NCBI GenBank assembly: GCA_035267185.1
Contig: DATFLY010000039.1
Span: forward strand, 1 to 12,627
Source of the DNA: JAUIBE01 sp035267185
GTDB taxonomy: Bacteria > Pseudomonadota > Gammaproteobacteria > Xanthomonadales > SZUA-36
Direction: 5' to 3'
DNA length: 12,627 bases
Under the pieces are notes generated by a model that did not search any database, was not told where the DNA came from, and worked only from the letters and a program-made list of their open reading frames with translations. The position numbers were made by a program, and so were the translations under genes. This document shows positions 5,482 through 12,627 of the stretch, in pieces (position 1 is the first letter of the stretch; every line of letters starts with the position of its first letter).

Positions 5482-5748
5482 TTAACTTCCCTTCTTCAAC
5501 AATGAAGTCTTTTCCGGGCTCTCGTCTTCATCTTCATCTTCATCCGAGGGGATTTCTATTGAATCGTCGATGCCAACCGGTGCAGAGGGTTCTGAAGGGG
5601 CTTCAGCAGCGGATTCGGATGGGGTTTCTCCGGGCAGGTAGAGCGGCCCGCGATAACCGCAGGCGGTAACAAACATCAGAATGACCGGCAAAAGAAGGAG
5701 CAGTCCTTTCTTCGAACGCTGGTTTTTGGCAAACAGATAAGATCGCAT
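5482..5748 (-). CDS. lptM: LptM (YifL-like) outer-membrane lipoprotein
   Basis: An 88-residue lipoprotein. Basic N-terminus (RSKK, 11-14), hydrophobic core 15-29 and a lipobox ending VTAC put lipidated Cys at position 30; it is followed by GYRGPLYLP, the CGxxGPLYxP signature of YifL/LptM. In E. coli this protein binds the LPS translocon LptD and helps its oxidative maturation, and it is encoded directly before dapF, as here. The remainder is low in complexity: a Ser/Pro/Glu-rich stretch and an acidic DEDEDEDE run near 69-76 encoded by a hexanucleotide repeat, ending in LLKKGS. It is longer than E. coli LptM (about 67 aa) because of this tail. It is the first gene of the lptM-dapF-DUF484-xerC operon. 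Confidence 0.9.
   Translation of the reverse strand: MRSYLFAKNQRSKKGLLLLLPVILMFVTACGYRGPLYLPGETPSESAAEAPSEPSAPVGIDDSIEIPSDEDEDEDESPEKTSLLKKGS
5525..5544 (-). repeat. In-frame hexanucleotide repeat in lptM
   Basis: Three perfect copies of TCTTCA plus two bases on the plus strand (5525-5544). In lptM on the minus strand they encode alternating Asp and Glu. Change by one unit would add or remove two residues without breaking the frame. Confidence 0.8.
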
Positions 5749-5777
5749 CGAGCTCAGGTTTCAGACAAGCAGGCTGA

Positions 5778-5786
5778 TACACTATA
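5778..5786. promoter_or_regulatory. Possible overlapping divergent -10 elements between lptM and the esterase
   Basis: The 42-bp gap between the two start codons holds TACACT on the plus strand (5778-5783, preceded by TG at 5775-5776 as in extended -10 promoters) and TATAGT on the minus strand (5786-5781, five of six against TATAAT). The two overlap by three bases. The minus-strand element would give lptM a leader of about 25 nt; the plus-strand one would start transcription almost at the esterase ATG. No clear -35 on either side. Confidence 0.4.
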
Positions 5787-5790
5787 CGCC

Positions 5791-6504
5791 ATGAATTCAA
5801 GTGATACAGCCACCACCCAGACGCCAGGCACAGACGCTGCCGGCGAGCTGGAAATTGTCGAGATCAACAGTGGTCCAAACCCAGATGCTGCAGTAATCTG
5901 GCTGCACGGCCTGGGCGCAGATGGTCATGATTTCGAACCAATTGTTCCCCAGCTTGGCTGGCCTGGTGCGCCTGATATCCGTTACGTGTTTCCGCATGCC
6001 CCGATTCGACCGGTCACCATTAATGGTGGCATGCCTATGCGTGCCTGGTACGACATTCTTTCGCTGACATCGGCGCGTGGCCATGATCGCGAGGGTGTGG
6101 TCGACAGTGTTAACCGGGTGGCATGGTTGATTGACCGGGAAATCGCCAACGGAATCGAGTCGAATCGCATTATCCTGGCCGGATTTTCACAGGGCGGGGC
6201 CGTTGCATTGCAGTTGGCACTTCGGTATCCGAAAAAACTGGCCGGCGTTGTAGCCTTGTCCGGCTACCTGCTGTTTCCTGATCGAATTGAGGCGCAGCGA
6301 AGTGAGGCCAATGCTTCACTTCACGCATTCTTGGCCCATGGCACAGTTGACCCGGTGGTGCCGATTGAAATGGGTGAGTCAGCGGCAAAGCAGCTGGAAT
6401 CCATGGGGCACCCTGTTGAATGGCACACATACCCAATGGAACATGCAGTGTCCCCTGAAGAAATCCAGCATCTTTCCAACTGGATGCGGTCCCGGCTGGA
6501 GTAG
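5791..6504 (+). CDS. Carboxylesterase / phospholipase of the Abhydrolase_2 family
   Basis: A 237-residue cytoplasmic alpha/beta hydrolase of the PF02230 type (acyl-protein thioesterase, EstB/YpfH-like carboxylesterases). The catalytic triad is visible as Ser133 in GFSQGG, Asp187 in HGTVDPVVP and His218 in MEHAVSPEE. VIWLHGLGADGHDFEP (35-50) supplies the oxyanion-hole region, and MRAWYDI (83-89) is another family block. No signal peptide is seen. The first 20 residues are Thr/Ser/Ala-rich and not conserved. No Shine-Dalgarno sequence is evident at the ATG; a -10-like TACACT ends 7 nt before it, so a leaderless message is possible. The algZ start follows 3 bp after the stop, so this gene probably heads the algZR-hem operon. 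Natural substrate cannot be deduced. Confidence 0.93.
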   Translation: MNSSDTATTQTPGTDAAGELEIVEINSGPNPDAAVIWLHGLGADGHDFEPIVPQLGWPGAPDIRYVFPHAPIRPVTINGGMPMRAWYDILSLTSARGHDREGVVDSVNRVAWLIDREIANGIESNRIILAGFSQGGAVALQLALRYPKKLAGVVALSGYLLFPDRIEAQRSEANASLHAFLAHGTVDPVVPIEMGESAAKQLESMGHPVEWHTYPMEHAVSPEEIQHLSNWMRSRLE

Positions 6505-6507
6505 GAT

Positions 6508-7575
6508 TTGAGCTTGCCCCGGGGCCCCAACTCAGCTCAAAGATCCGCCAAAGCGCCGGCTGGCGTGTATCCGCCGTCATTTTGCAATTGGCGACATCTC
6601 CTGACAGTGGTCCTGATCACCGAGCTTTCAGTATTGTTGATTGGCATCGGCAGGGGCATGCTTTTTGACTGGAGCTGGTGGGTGATCACCTCTATTTATG
6701 CACAGTGGATGGCCTTGTTTTGTGCCAGCGGAGTGTGTTTTCTGAGCAGCTGGACACATCGCCTGGGGCCCAGGGGTGCGTGGATCGGAAATGCCATCGT
6801 TGTCTTGTTCCTGGCAGCAATTTTTTCCAGGGCAGCCTGGTTTCTTTCCCAGGACCTTGGACTCCAGGGTCAGACAAGCAGTGGAACATTTGTGTTGAGC
6901 ACGGCTTTGGCTGTGGGCCTGGTGACCACTGCTTTTTTCAGATACCTGCTGATTCGAACACGCTGGAAAGCACAATTGATTGCGGAGTCTGAAGCCAGGG
7001 TGCAAGCTTTGCAGGCGAGAATCAGGCCTCATTTTCTGTTCAATAGTCTCAATACAATTGCCAGCCTGATACCGGAAGACCCTGAAAATGCCGAAGCGGC
7101 AACCGAGGATCTGGCAGACATTTTTCGGGGCAGCATGCGACGCGCTGACCGGCTCATCAGCCTGGAAGAGGAATTGCAGCTCGCCAGGCAGTATCTCGAT
7201 ATGGAAAAACGCCGGCTGGGTGAGCGTCTGAAAGTGGAATGGCGTGCTGATGAACTGCCACCGCGTGCAACAGTGTTGCCTCTGATGTTGCAGCCTTTGC
7301 TCGAAAATGCAGTCGCGCATGGAATCCAGCCGCGTGCAGCTGGTGGCGAAATTGCTGTGTATGGTCGGGCCGAAGGCGATAATATTGTCATCACGATCGG
7401 AAATCCGTTGGCGCCGGCAGGGGTTGATAAGCCTGGCCATGGGTTGGCACTGAATAACATACGTGAGCGTCTGAAGCTGGCCTTTGGCGGACGTGCGAGC
7501 CTGATAACCAACCAGGATTCGGATCGTTTTTATGCGGTTTTGAGCTTTCCTTATGTTGAACATTCTGATTATTGA
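6508..7575 (+). CDS. algZ: AlgZ/FimS-like sensor histidine kinase (LytS family)
   Basis: A 355-residue membrane sensor kinase. Four hydrophobic segments (about 31-49, 58-80, 92-113 and 127-147) are followed by a short linker and a His_kinase domain with RPHFLFNSLN (phosphoacceptor His175), then an HATPase domain with N-box LLENAVAHGI (264-273) and G-box GHGLALNNIRERL (310-322). This is the LytS/YehU class, whose members pair with LytTR regulators. In Pseudomonas the same pair, algZ(fimS)-algR, stands directly before hemC, as here, and controls twitching motility and alginate; whether that applies here is unknown. The start is TTG at 6508, with GGAG and AGGA just upstream; the first in-frame ATG lies too far into the first membrane segment. 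The end overlaps algR by 23 nt. Confidence 0.92.
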   Translation: MSLPRGPNSAQRSAKAPAGVYPPSFCNWRHLLTVVLITELSVLLIGIGRGMLFDWSWWVITSIYAQWMALFCASGVCFLSSWTHRLGPRGAWIGNAIVVLFLAAIFSRAAWFLSQDLGLQGQTSSGTFVLSTALAVGLVTTAFFRYLLIRTRWKAQLIAESEARVQALQARIRPHFLFNSLNTIASLIPEDPENAEAATEDLADIFRGSMRRADRLISLEEELQLARQYLDMEKRRLGERLKVEWRADELPPRATVLPLMLQPLLENAVAHGIQPRAAGGEIAVYGRAEGDNIVITIGNPLAPAGVDKPGHGLALNNIRERLKLAFGGRASLITNQDSDRFYAVLSFPYVEHSDY

Positions 7576-8275
7576 TGATGAGAAACCGGCGCGTGATCGG
7601 TTGCGCCGAATGTTGAGCAATATCCCGGGATGCCAGGTCTGCGGAGAGGCTGGGGATGGTATTTCGGCTTTTGAGGAAATTCAGGCCCTTGGTCCTGATG
7701 TCTTGCTGCTGGATATTTCGATGCCAGGGATTGATGGTATGACCCTCGCTGAACGATTGAGAAATTCAAACGAAGTCAACCCCGTCCCTGCCATTATCTT
7801 TTGCACAGCATTTGAAGACCAGGCCCTCAGGGCACTTGATAACCAGGCCCTGGATTACCTGGTCAAACCGGTGCGGTCAGCGCGGCTGGAGCAGGCTGTC
7901 GACAAAGCAAGACACTTCCTGCTGGGTGCACGACAGAAGGAAGAAACTGATTTCCTTCGTTCCACTGTCGGTGGAAAAGTGTCCCTTATTCCGGTGCGGG
8001 GTGTGATCTGTTTGTTGTCGGAAGACAAGTACACAACGGTCGTTTACGAGGAAGGCCATACCGTGATCGATGATTCTCTGACCGAGCTTGAACGCCGCTA
8101 TGATTCGTATTTTTTGCGGGTTCATCGAAATGCGCTGATTTCCAAGCATCATGTTCGTGGCCTTGAGCGAACTGCTGATGGTCAGGCCCTGGCGATATTG
8201 GCGGGAACCGACCGTAGGCCTATTGTGAGCCGCCGTAATCTTTCCGCTTTGCGAACATTATTGAATGAATTCTAG
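7553..8275 (+). CDS. algR: AlgR-like LytTR response regulator
   Basis: A 240-residue two-component regulator. The receiver domain (about 1-122) has the acidic pair Asp8/Asp9, phosphoacceptor Asp54 (LLLDISMPG), Thr85 and Lys105 (YLVKPV). A LytTR DNA-binding domain (about 142-238) follows, with LLSEDKYTTV, the conserved FLRVHRNALI (187-196) and the C-terminal VSRRNLSALR. Its ATG lies inside the end of algZ, so kinase and regulator are translationally coupled, and it ends 12 bp before hemC. The position between algZ and hemC is that of Pseudomonas AlgR, whose Asp54 is also the phosphorylation site. Its targets here cannot be read from the window, and I could not recognise an AlgR-binding site by eye. 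Confidence 0.93.
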   Translation: MLNILIIDDEKPARDRLRRMLSNIPGCQVCGEAGDGISAFEEIQALGPDVLLLDISMPGIDGMTLAERLRNSNEVNPVPAIIFCTAFEDQALRALDNQALDYLVKPVRSARLEQAVDKARHFLLGARQKEETDFLRSTVGGKVSLIPVRGVICLLSEDKYTTVVYEEGHTVIDDSLTELERRYDSYFLRVHRNALISKHHVRGLERTADGQALAILAGTDRRPIVSRRNLSALRTLLNEF

Positions 8276-8287
8276 ACAGGTATCGAC

Positions 8288-9226
8288 TTGAGCGAATTAA
8301 TAAGAATTGCCACACGAAAAAGTGAACTGGCACTTTGGCAGGCCAACCATGTGGCTGACTTGCTGCGCCAGCATCACCCTGGTTTGACTGTTGAATTGCT
8401 GCCGCTTTCAACCCGTGGAGACAGGATCCTTGATACACCATTGGCCAAGATCGGCGGTAAGGGTCTGTTCCTCAAGGAGCTGGAGCGCGCTCTTTTTGCG
8501 GGCGATGCAGACATTGCCGTCCATTCGATGAAGGATGTGCCGGTTGATATGACCGAGGGTCTGGTGATTGATGCCATTCTGGAACGGGCCAACCCGCTTG
8601 ACGCGTGGATTTCCCATGGAAACACTTCGATGGATGAGCTGGAAGAAGGATCCATTGTGGGTACCAGCAGTTTACGTCGCCAGGCCCAGTTGCTTGAGCG
8701 ACGTCCGGACCTGGTCGTTAAGAGTCTGCGTGGCAATGTGAATACACGAATTGCAAAATTCGAATCCGGTGAATACAACGCAATCATCCTTGCCACGGCC
8801 GGATTGCAGCGTCTTGGTATGGGTGACCGGATCAGCACACAGCTGCCTGCTGACCATTGGTTACCAGCCCCGGCACAGGGTGCAATTGGTGTCCAGTGCC
8901 GTGAAGGTGATGAGCGTACCAGCGCATTAATACGCTCACTCGATGATGCATTAACACGTCGCGTGGTGTCCGCAGAGCGCGCACTCTCGCACCAGTTGGG
9001 TGGAAGCTGCCAGATGCCGCTGGCTGCTTTTGCTGAGGAAGAGGAAAGTGGAACAATCGAATTACGGGCGCTGGTCGGGAGCTCTGATGGGCGCAGGATT
9101 GTACGCGCCAGGGCAGTGACCTCCGGGAAAGATCCGGTTTCGGCCGCCGCGGAGGTTGCCGAGGCCCTTCTGGCCCAGGGGGCAGATGACATCATCCAGG
9201 CAGAAAAAGAGTTGGCGGAAAATTGA
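8288..9226 (+). CDS. hemC: Porphobilinogen deaminase (hydroxymethylbilane synthase)
   Basis: Joins four porphobilinogen molecules into the linear tetrapyrrole hydroxymethylbilane, the third step of the heme pathway from aminolevulinate. The 312-residue protein is complete. Family blocks include IRIATRKSELALWQA (5-19), GKGLFLKELE (57-66), DIAVHSMKDVP (75-85), GTSSLRRQAQL (125-135), SLRGNVNTR (146-154) and LPAPAQGAIGVQ (192-203). Cys241 in LGGSCQMPL is the expected attachment site of the dipyrromethane cofactor. The start is TTG at 8288, preceded by AGG about 8 nt upstream; it gives an N-terminus like that of other HemC proteins and no better start is near. Its TGA overlaps the start of hemD, the next enzyme of the pathway. 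Confidence 0.98.
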   Translation: MSELIRIATRKSELALWQANHVADLLRQHHPGLTVELLPLSTRGDRILDTPLAKIGGKGLFLKELERALFAGDADIAVHSMKDVPVDMTEGLVIDAILERANPLDAWISHGNTSMDELEEGSIVGTSSLRRQAQLLERRPDLVVKSLRGNVNTRIAKFESGEYNAIILATAGLQRLGMGDRISTQLPADHWLPAPAQGAIGVQCREGDERTSALIRSLDDALTRRVVSAERALSHQLGGSCQMPLAAFAEEEESGTIELRALVGSSDGRRIVRARAVTSGKDPVSAAAEVAEALLAQGADDIIQAEKELAEN

Positions 9227-9984
9227 ATCAGGAACGAAAACGCTTTTCGCACGTCCTGATCACGCGCCCACAGGAAGATGCAGAACGATTGTCATCGAGG
9301 TTGTCCTCAATGGGCATCAATTCAATTGTTCAGCCAGCGCAGGAGTTTGAGCCAAGGCAAATTTCTGATGAGGAATTGGATAAGTTGTCGAAGCTTGGAT
9401 CCCCAAGGCTGCTGATATTTACCAGTCCTCGCTCTGTCGAATTCGGAATGCCACAATTGTCTCAATCGATTTGTAGCGGAGCACAATTCGCTGCCATTGG
9501 ACCGGCAACCGCGCAGGCATTGAAGGTAAGAGGTCGGATGGTAGACATTCGGCCCGGCAACGGTTTCACCAGTGAAGCTCTGCTAAAGGAACTTGCAGCA
9601 CGACAAAAGGGTGAAGATGGCAACGCACTGGTCATCAGTGCCCCGGGTGGGCGGGAAATCCTGCTCGACCGACTCGGTGAGCATGGCTGGAATGCCAGGC
9701 CGGTTTGGGTTTATGAGCGCAGGGCGGCGGACATTCGGGAAGAAGCTGTCAAAGCCATCGGCGATGCAGACCATTTGTTGACTGTCTTTACCAGCGGAGA
9801 AGCAATGAATGCACTTTCCCAAAGGCTGCCGCCATCGGCGTGGTATGCAATTTGTCGCGGTGAATGGCTGGTGATTTCAGAGAGACTACAGCGGTTGGCA
9901 AGGGCTTTTGGCCCGTCAGGCGTGCATTTGGCCAGTGGGCCGCAAAATGCTGACCTTGCCACTGCAATACGATCAATTATCTGA
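9223..9984 (+). CDS. hemD: Uroporphyrinogen-III synthase
   Basis: Closes hydroxymethylbilane with inversion of ring D to give uroporphyrinogen III, the branch point to heme, siroheme and cobalamin. The 253-residue protein has the two-lobed HemD pattern: VLITRPQEDAERL near the start (11-23), IFTSPRSVEFG (65-75), AAIGPATAQAL (90-100), ISAPGGREILLDRLGEHGW (138-156) with VYERR (163-167), and VFTSGEAMNAL (188-198). The family is weakly conserved, but motif order and position after hemC make the call firm. The start is TTG at 9223, overlapping the hemC stop (TTGA), with GGCGGA just upstream. The gene ends 8 bp before hemX. Confidence 0.95.
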   Translation: MNQERKRFSHVLITRPQEDAERLSSRLSSMGINSIVQPAQEFEPRQISDEELDKLSKLGSPRLLIFTSPRSVEFGMPQLSQSICSGAQFAAIGPATAQALKVRGRMVDIRPGNGFTSEALLKELAARQKGEDGNALVISAPGGREILLDRLGEHGWNARPVWVYERRAADIREEAVKAIGDADHLLTVFTSGEAMNALSQRLPPSAWYAICRGEWLVISERLQRLARAFGPSGVHLASGPQNADLATAIRSII

Positions 9985-9992
9985 GGCGATTA

Positions 9993-11435
9993 ATGACTTC
10001 AAAGGACGAACCATCGGCTCTGGACAAAGCGTTAGGTGTCGATAACAGCGGTGATAAAGCCGGATTTGATCCAGACAAAGATCCGGATTCTTCCAAACCG
10101 CCATCGGAGCGTTCAGGGATTTTTGCTGGCGTGGCTGTCATGCTTGCTCTTGCCGCCCTGGCTTTGTCCGGCTTGCTGTGGCTGGAAGCTCATGACGGAG
10201 GGGATCAGTCAGGCCAGCAGCTTGAAGCAAGTCTGCAACGATTGCAGGAAAATCAGTCGCGTCAGTCCCAGGCCCTGTCGGGCCTGGAGCAACGTCTGCA
10301 GGGCATGTCTGCTGGCATTAGCCAGGATGATATCGGTGGGTTGGAATCAGGAATTGCGGATCAGGCCACAAGGATCAGCAGCCTTGAAGAAGCCCTGGGT
10401 AACCAGAGCAACCATGCGCGTAGTCTCCAGCAAGCCATCGACTCTCTGCAGGCCCGATTAAGGGTTGCTGAATCGGGACTTGCAGCGACCACGCCGTCTT
10501 TAGACAATGCACCTGCCCGGCTTGACCTGGCCACGGTCGAATACCTGCTCAGGCTCGCGCCAGAGCGTTTGATGCTGTTTCACGATGTTCGTGCAGCAGA
10601 CCAGGCATTGATACAGGCAGATTCGCAGCTGGCGGCCATGGATAATCCCATATACATCGGCCTGCGCCGGCATATTGCAGATGCAAGACAGGAACTGGCG
10701 AATACACAACTTCCGAATGCCATCGAAATTTCGGCACGACTTGATGATGCCCAGAATCAACTCGCGAGCCTTACATTTGGCGGCGAATCTAATGCTGCTG
10801 CGCAGTCCGCATCGAGCCATGGTGAATCGTCACAAGCTGAGGCTGGCTGGTGGGAGCGGCTAAAGGCATCGCTTTCGAGCCTGGTGACTGTTCGTCGCAG
10901 TGCTGCCGACTCCAGTGAACGCCTGACAATCGAAGACAAGGATCTGCTAAGGCAGGGATTGTGGATGCAGATCGAGGGCGCCCGACTTGCACTGATGCGC
11001 AATGATCAGGCCTCGTGGCGGGACACTTTGGCACGGGCGGAACAGGTTCTCGAGCGCTGGTTTGATGAATCAACGTCTGAGTACATAGCGCTGCATGGCG
11101 AGCTGGACGCCCTGGCGGATGTTTCCATTTCGCCGGAACTGCCTGATATTTCCGGGCCTTGGGCACAGCTACAGTTGATTCGACAGACTACCGGACAGCC
11201 TGCAGGAATTTCCAGGACTACCCAGGACTCTGCCCAGGAAGTGACAACCCGGAATTCGGAAGAGGCATCTTCAGAGGTGATCGAAGATGAGGCCGGATCA
11301 GAGAGCACAACATCGCCTGCGCCTGTGCCTGAACCAACACCGGAGTCAGATTCAGAGAACACGGACGGGCCTTCACCTGATCTGATCCAGGCTGATGAAG
11401 CCGCGACTGAGTCAGGGCAGGTGGACGATTCCTGA
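9993..11435 (+). CDS. hemX: HemX, inner-membrane protein of the hem operon
   Basis: A 480-residue protein of the HemX family (COG2959-like), encoded after hemD in many gammaproteobacteria and of uncertain function. A charged N-terminal cytoplasmic stretch (1-42) is followed by one membrane segment (about 43-64), a periplasmic Gln/Leu-rich coiled coil (about 75-165) and the conserved region with VEYLLRLAPERLML (182-195), AGWWERLKASLSSLV (284-298) and LPDISGPWAQLQLIR (383-397). From about 402 the tail is Ser/Glu/Asp/Thr-rich, probably disordered. Family members are often labelled uroporphyrinogen-III C-methyltransferase, but no methyltransferase motif is seen. ATG at 9993 has GAGG about 6 nt upstream. 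It overlaps hemY by one base. Confidence 0.9.
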   Translation: MTSKDEPSALDKALGVDNSGDKAGFDPDKDPDSSKPPSERSGIFAGVAVMLALAALALSGLLWLEAHDGGDQSGQQLEASLQRLQENQSRQSQALSGLEQRLQGMSAGISQDDIGGLESGIADQATRISSLEEALGNQSNHARSLQQAIDSLQARLRVAESGLAATTPSLDNAPARLDLATVEYLLRLAPERLMLFHDVRAADQALIQADSQLAAMDNPIYIGLRRHIADARQELANTQLPNAIEISARLDDAQNQLASLTFGGESNAAAQSASSHGESSQAEAGWWERLKASLSSLVTVRRSAADSSERLTIEDKDLLRQGLWMQIEGARLALMRNDQASWRDTLARAEQVLERWFDESTSEYIALHGELDALADVSISPELPDISGPWAQLQLIRQTTGQPAGISRTTQDSAQEVTTRNSEEASSEVIEDEAGSESTTSPAPVPEPTPESDSENTDGPSPDLIQADEAATESGQVDDS

Positions 11436-12627
11436 TGAAGCGATCTTTTGCCATTCTGATCATCGTTCTGCTGGCATTGCTGGCAGCAGCGCTGGCTCCG
11501 ATGCTCAAGTCCGATCCCGGGCTGGTTCAGGTTCATATGTTTGGATGGAGCATTGAGACCAGTGTCCTGATCCTGGTCATTGCCGTGCTGCTGATCTGGC
11601 TGGTTGCTGCTTTCCTGCTGAGGCTGTGGCGACTGCCCGCAGAGGCTGCGCGTCGCATGGGGGATAAAAGGGCACTGGCTCATCTTGAAAAAGGCCTGCT
11701 CGCTTTGACAGAGGGGGATTGGCGAACGGCAGAGCGCGCACTCCAAAAATCTACCAATGCCCAGGGCAAAACCACCGCTCGATACCTGGCTGCAGCCCAG
11801 GCAGCTGATGGGCAGGATGAGGCAGGCAGGGCTGAGTGGTACCTCGAGCAGGCTGAAGAGGGAGGACGTAAACAACGCTTTATCGTGGCGCTGACCCGGG
11901 CAAGAATTCTGTGTGGCAACAAGCGCTACGAAGAAGCCCGGCCGTTGCTGGAAGATTTGCAAAGCCGACGCAAGCGACACCCCCAGGTTCTTGAGCTCTT
12001 GACGGAATGCTATCGTGAACTTGGGGACTGGGATGGAATGCAACGAATCCTGCCTAACCTCAGGAAAGCGGGCATTGTGGATGATGAGCGAGCTCAGGAA
12101 CTGTCATCTCAATCGGCAGTCGCCAAGCTGCGGCAGAGTCCGGACCTTGATTATCTGACGGCCGCTTACCAGGGCCTCAACAAGCCAACACAGCGGTTGG
12201 CCGAAGTGGCGCGCGCTTATGCTGAACGGGCCATTGAGTTGGGGGACCCGGCGAGGACCGAATCGGTTTTGCGATCAGTCCTCAAGCGCGAATGGCACTC
12301 GGCATTGCTTATTCCTTATGGCGTTCCGGGTCCGGATGACGCCACGGTTCGCCTGAAGCAGTGTGAGAAATGGCTTCAGCTCCATCCTGAGGATTCAATG
12401 CTGCACCTGGCTCTGGGCAGGCTGTGTGTCGGTGAGCAGTTATGGGGTAAGGCAAGAGAGCACATGATTCGCAGCCTCGAATTTGAACCTTCCATTATTG
12501 GCTATGAGTCACTGGGCCAGTTGCTGGAGAGAATGGGTGAGCTGGAAACGGCCATGGCATGTTTCCGAAATGCCCTTCGAATGAGCCAGGGCAAATCCCC
12601 GGAGCCATTACCCTCTGATCCCGCAAA
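11435..12627 (+). CDS. hemY: HemY, TPR-containing inner-membrane protein (3' end cut off)
   Basis: The reading frame opens at ATG 11435 (TGATG overlap with the hemX stop) and stays open to the window edge, giving 397 codons with no stop. Two membrane segments (about 4-24 and 42-64) with a short loop between them, then the HemY_N signature HLEKGLLALTEGDWRTAERA (83-102), followed by TPR-like helical repeats to the end, including WLQLHPEDSMLHLALGRLC and a final repeat ending ETAMACFRNAL. HemY proteins of this kind (about 400 aa) follow hemX in gammaproteobacteria; the function is unsettled and they are unrelated to the protoporphyrinogen oxidase also called HemY in Bacillus. Only a short C-terminal piece should be missing. 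Confidence 0.93.
   Translation, partial: MKRSFAILIIVLLALLAAALAPMLKSDPGLVQVHMFGWSIETSVLILVIAVLLIWLVAAFLLRLWRLPAEAARRMGDKRALAHLEKGLLALTEGDWRTAERALQKSTNAQGKTTARYLAAAQAADGQDEAGRAEWYLEQAEEGGRKQRFIVALTRARILCGNKRYEEARPLLEDLQSRRKRHPQVLELLTECYRELGDWDGMQRILPNLRKAGIVDDERAQELSSQSAVAKLRQSPDLDYLTAAYQGLNKPTQRLAEVARAYAERAIELGDPARTESVLRSVLKREWHSALLIPYGVPGPDDATVRLKQCEKWLQLHPEDSMLHLALGRLCVGEQLWGKAREHMIRSLEFEPSIIGYESLGQLLERMGELETAMACFRNALRMSQGKSPEPLPSDPA

Noticed and set aside
6628..7620. 330-codon minus-strand open frame opposite algZ
   Set aside because: Antisense shadow with no recognisable motif; algZ has clear kinase motifs.
8374..9252. 292-codon minus-strand open frame opposite hemC
   Set aside because: Serine- and arginine-rich antisense shadow of a clearly identified gene.
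10850..10861. GTGGGAGCGGCT, similar to the start of the REP units
   Set aside because: It is coding sequence for a conserved HemX motif (WWERLKAS) and lacks the second half of the hairpin.
9993..11435. Calling HemX a uroporphyrinogen-III C-methyltransferase
   Set aside because: The label is common in annotations, but the protein has one membrane segment and a coiled coil and no visible methyltransferase motif.
11006..12043. 345-codon minus-strand open frame opposite hemX and hemY
   Set aside because: It is antisense to two well-supported genes, rich in Gln, Ser and Cys as expected of a mirror frame, and shows no domain motif.

Overview
The window looks like chromosome from a gammaproteobacterium. 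Gene content and order match conserved gammaproteobacterial blocks: lptM-dapF-DUF484-xerC, hslV-hslU, and algZ-algR-hemC-hemD-hemX-hemY (the last arrangement is known from Pseudomonas). Association of xerC with hslVU and repeats built on GGAGCGGCTTCAGCCGCG suggest a Xanthomonadales-like or related lineage; this placement is inference and the genus cannot be named from sequence alone.

Layout. (1) 2-1908, minus strand: hslV-hslU, the two subunits of an ATP-dependent heat-shock protease, preceded by a convincing sigma-32 type promoter at 1939-1967. (2) 1991-2922: a lone plus-strand gene for a TIGR02466/PF13759-type putative 2-oxoglutarate/Fe(II) oxygenase (2091-2741), bracketed by two perfect long palindromes of a REP-like family (1991-2035 and 2874-2922). 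On its 3' side there are also two single REP units and a 9-bp tandem repeat of 7.6 copies. (3) 2968-5748, minus strand: an apparent operon lptM-dapF-DUF484-xerC, ending in a 14-bp hairpin that overlaps the xerC stop. (4) 5749-5790: a 42-bp divergent promoter region. (5) 5791-12627, plus strand: a tightly packed apparent operon of seven genes: a serine carboxylesterase, the LytS/LytTR two-component pair algZ-algR, and hemC, hemD, hemX and hemY. hemY runs off the right edge.

How the genes work together. HslU unfolds substrates and feeds them to the HslV peptidase. DapF makes meso-diaminopimelate for lysine and peptidoglycan, XerC resolves chromosome dimers, and LptM is an outer-membrane lipoprotein linked to LPS export. 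HemC and HemD convert porphobilinogen to uroporphyrinogen III, and HemX/HemY are inner-membrane proteins that accompany them. AlgZ/AlgR is a regulatory pair apparently co-transcribed with the heme genes.

Most of the window is conserved core genome. The unusual part is 1909-2967, where an oppositely oriented oxygenase gene and several repeat structures sit between xerC and hslV. I see no rRNA, tRNA, CRISPR array, insertion sequence or phage gene.
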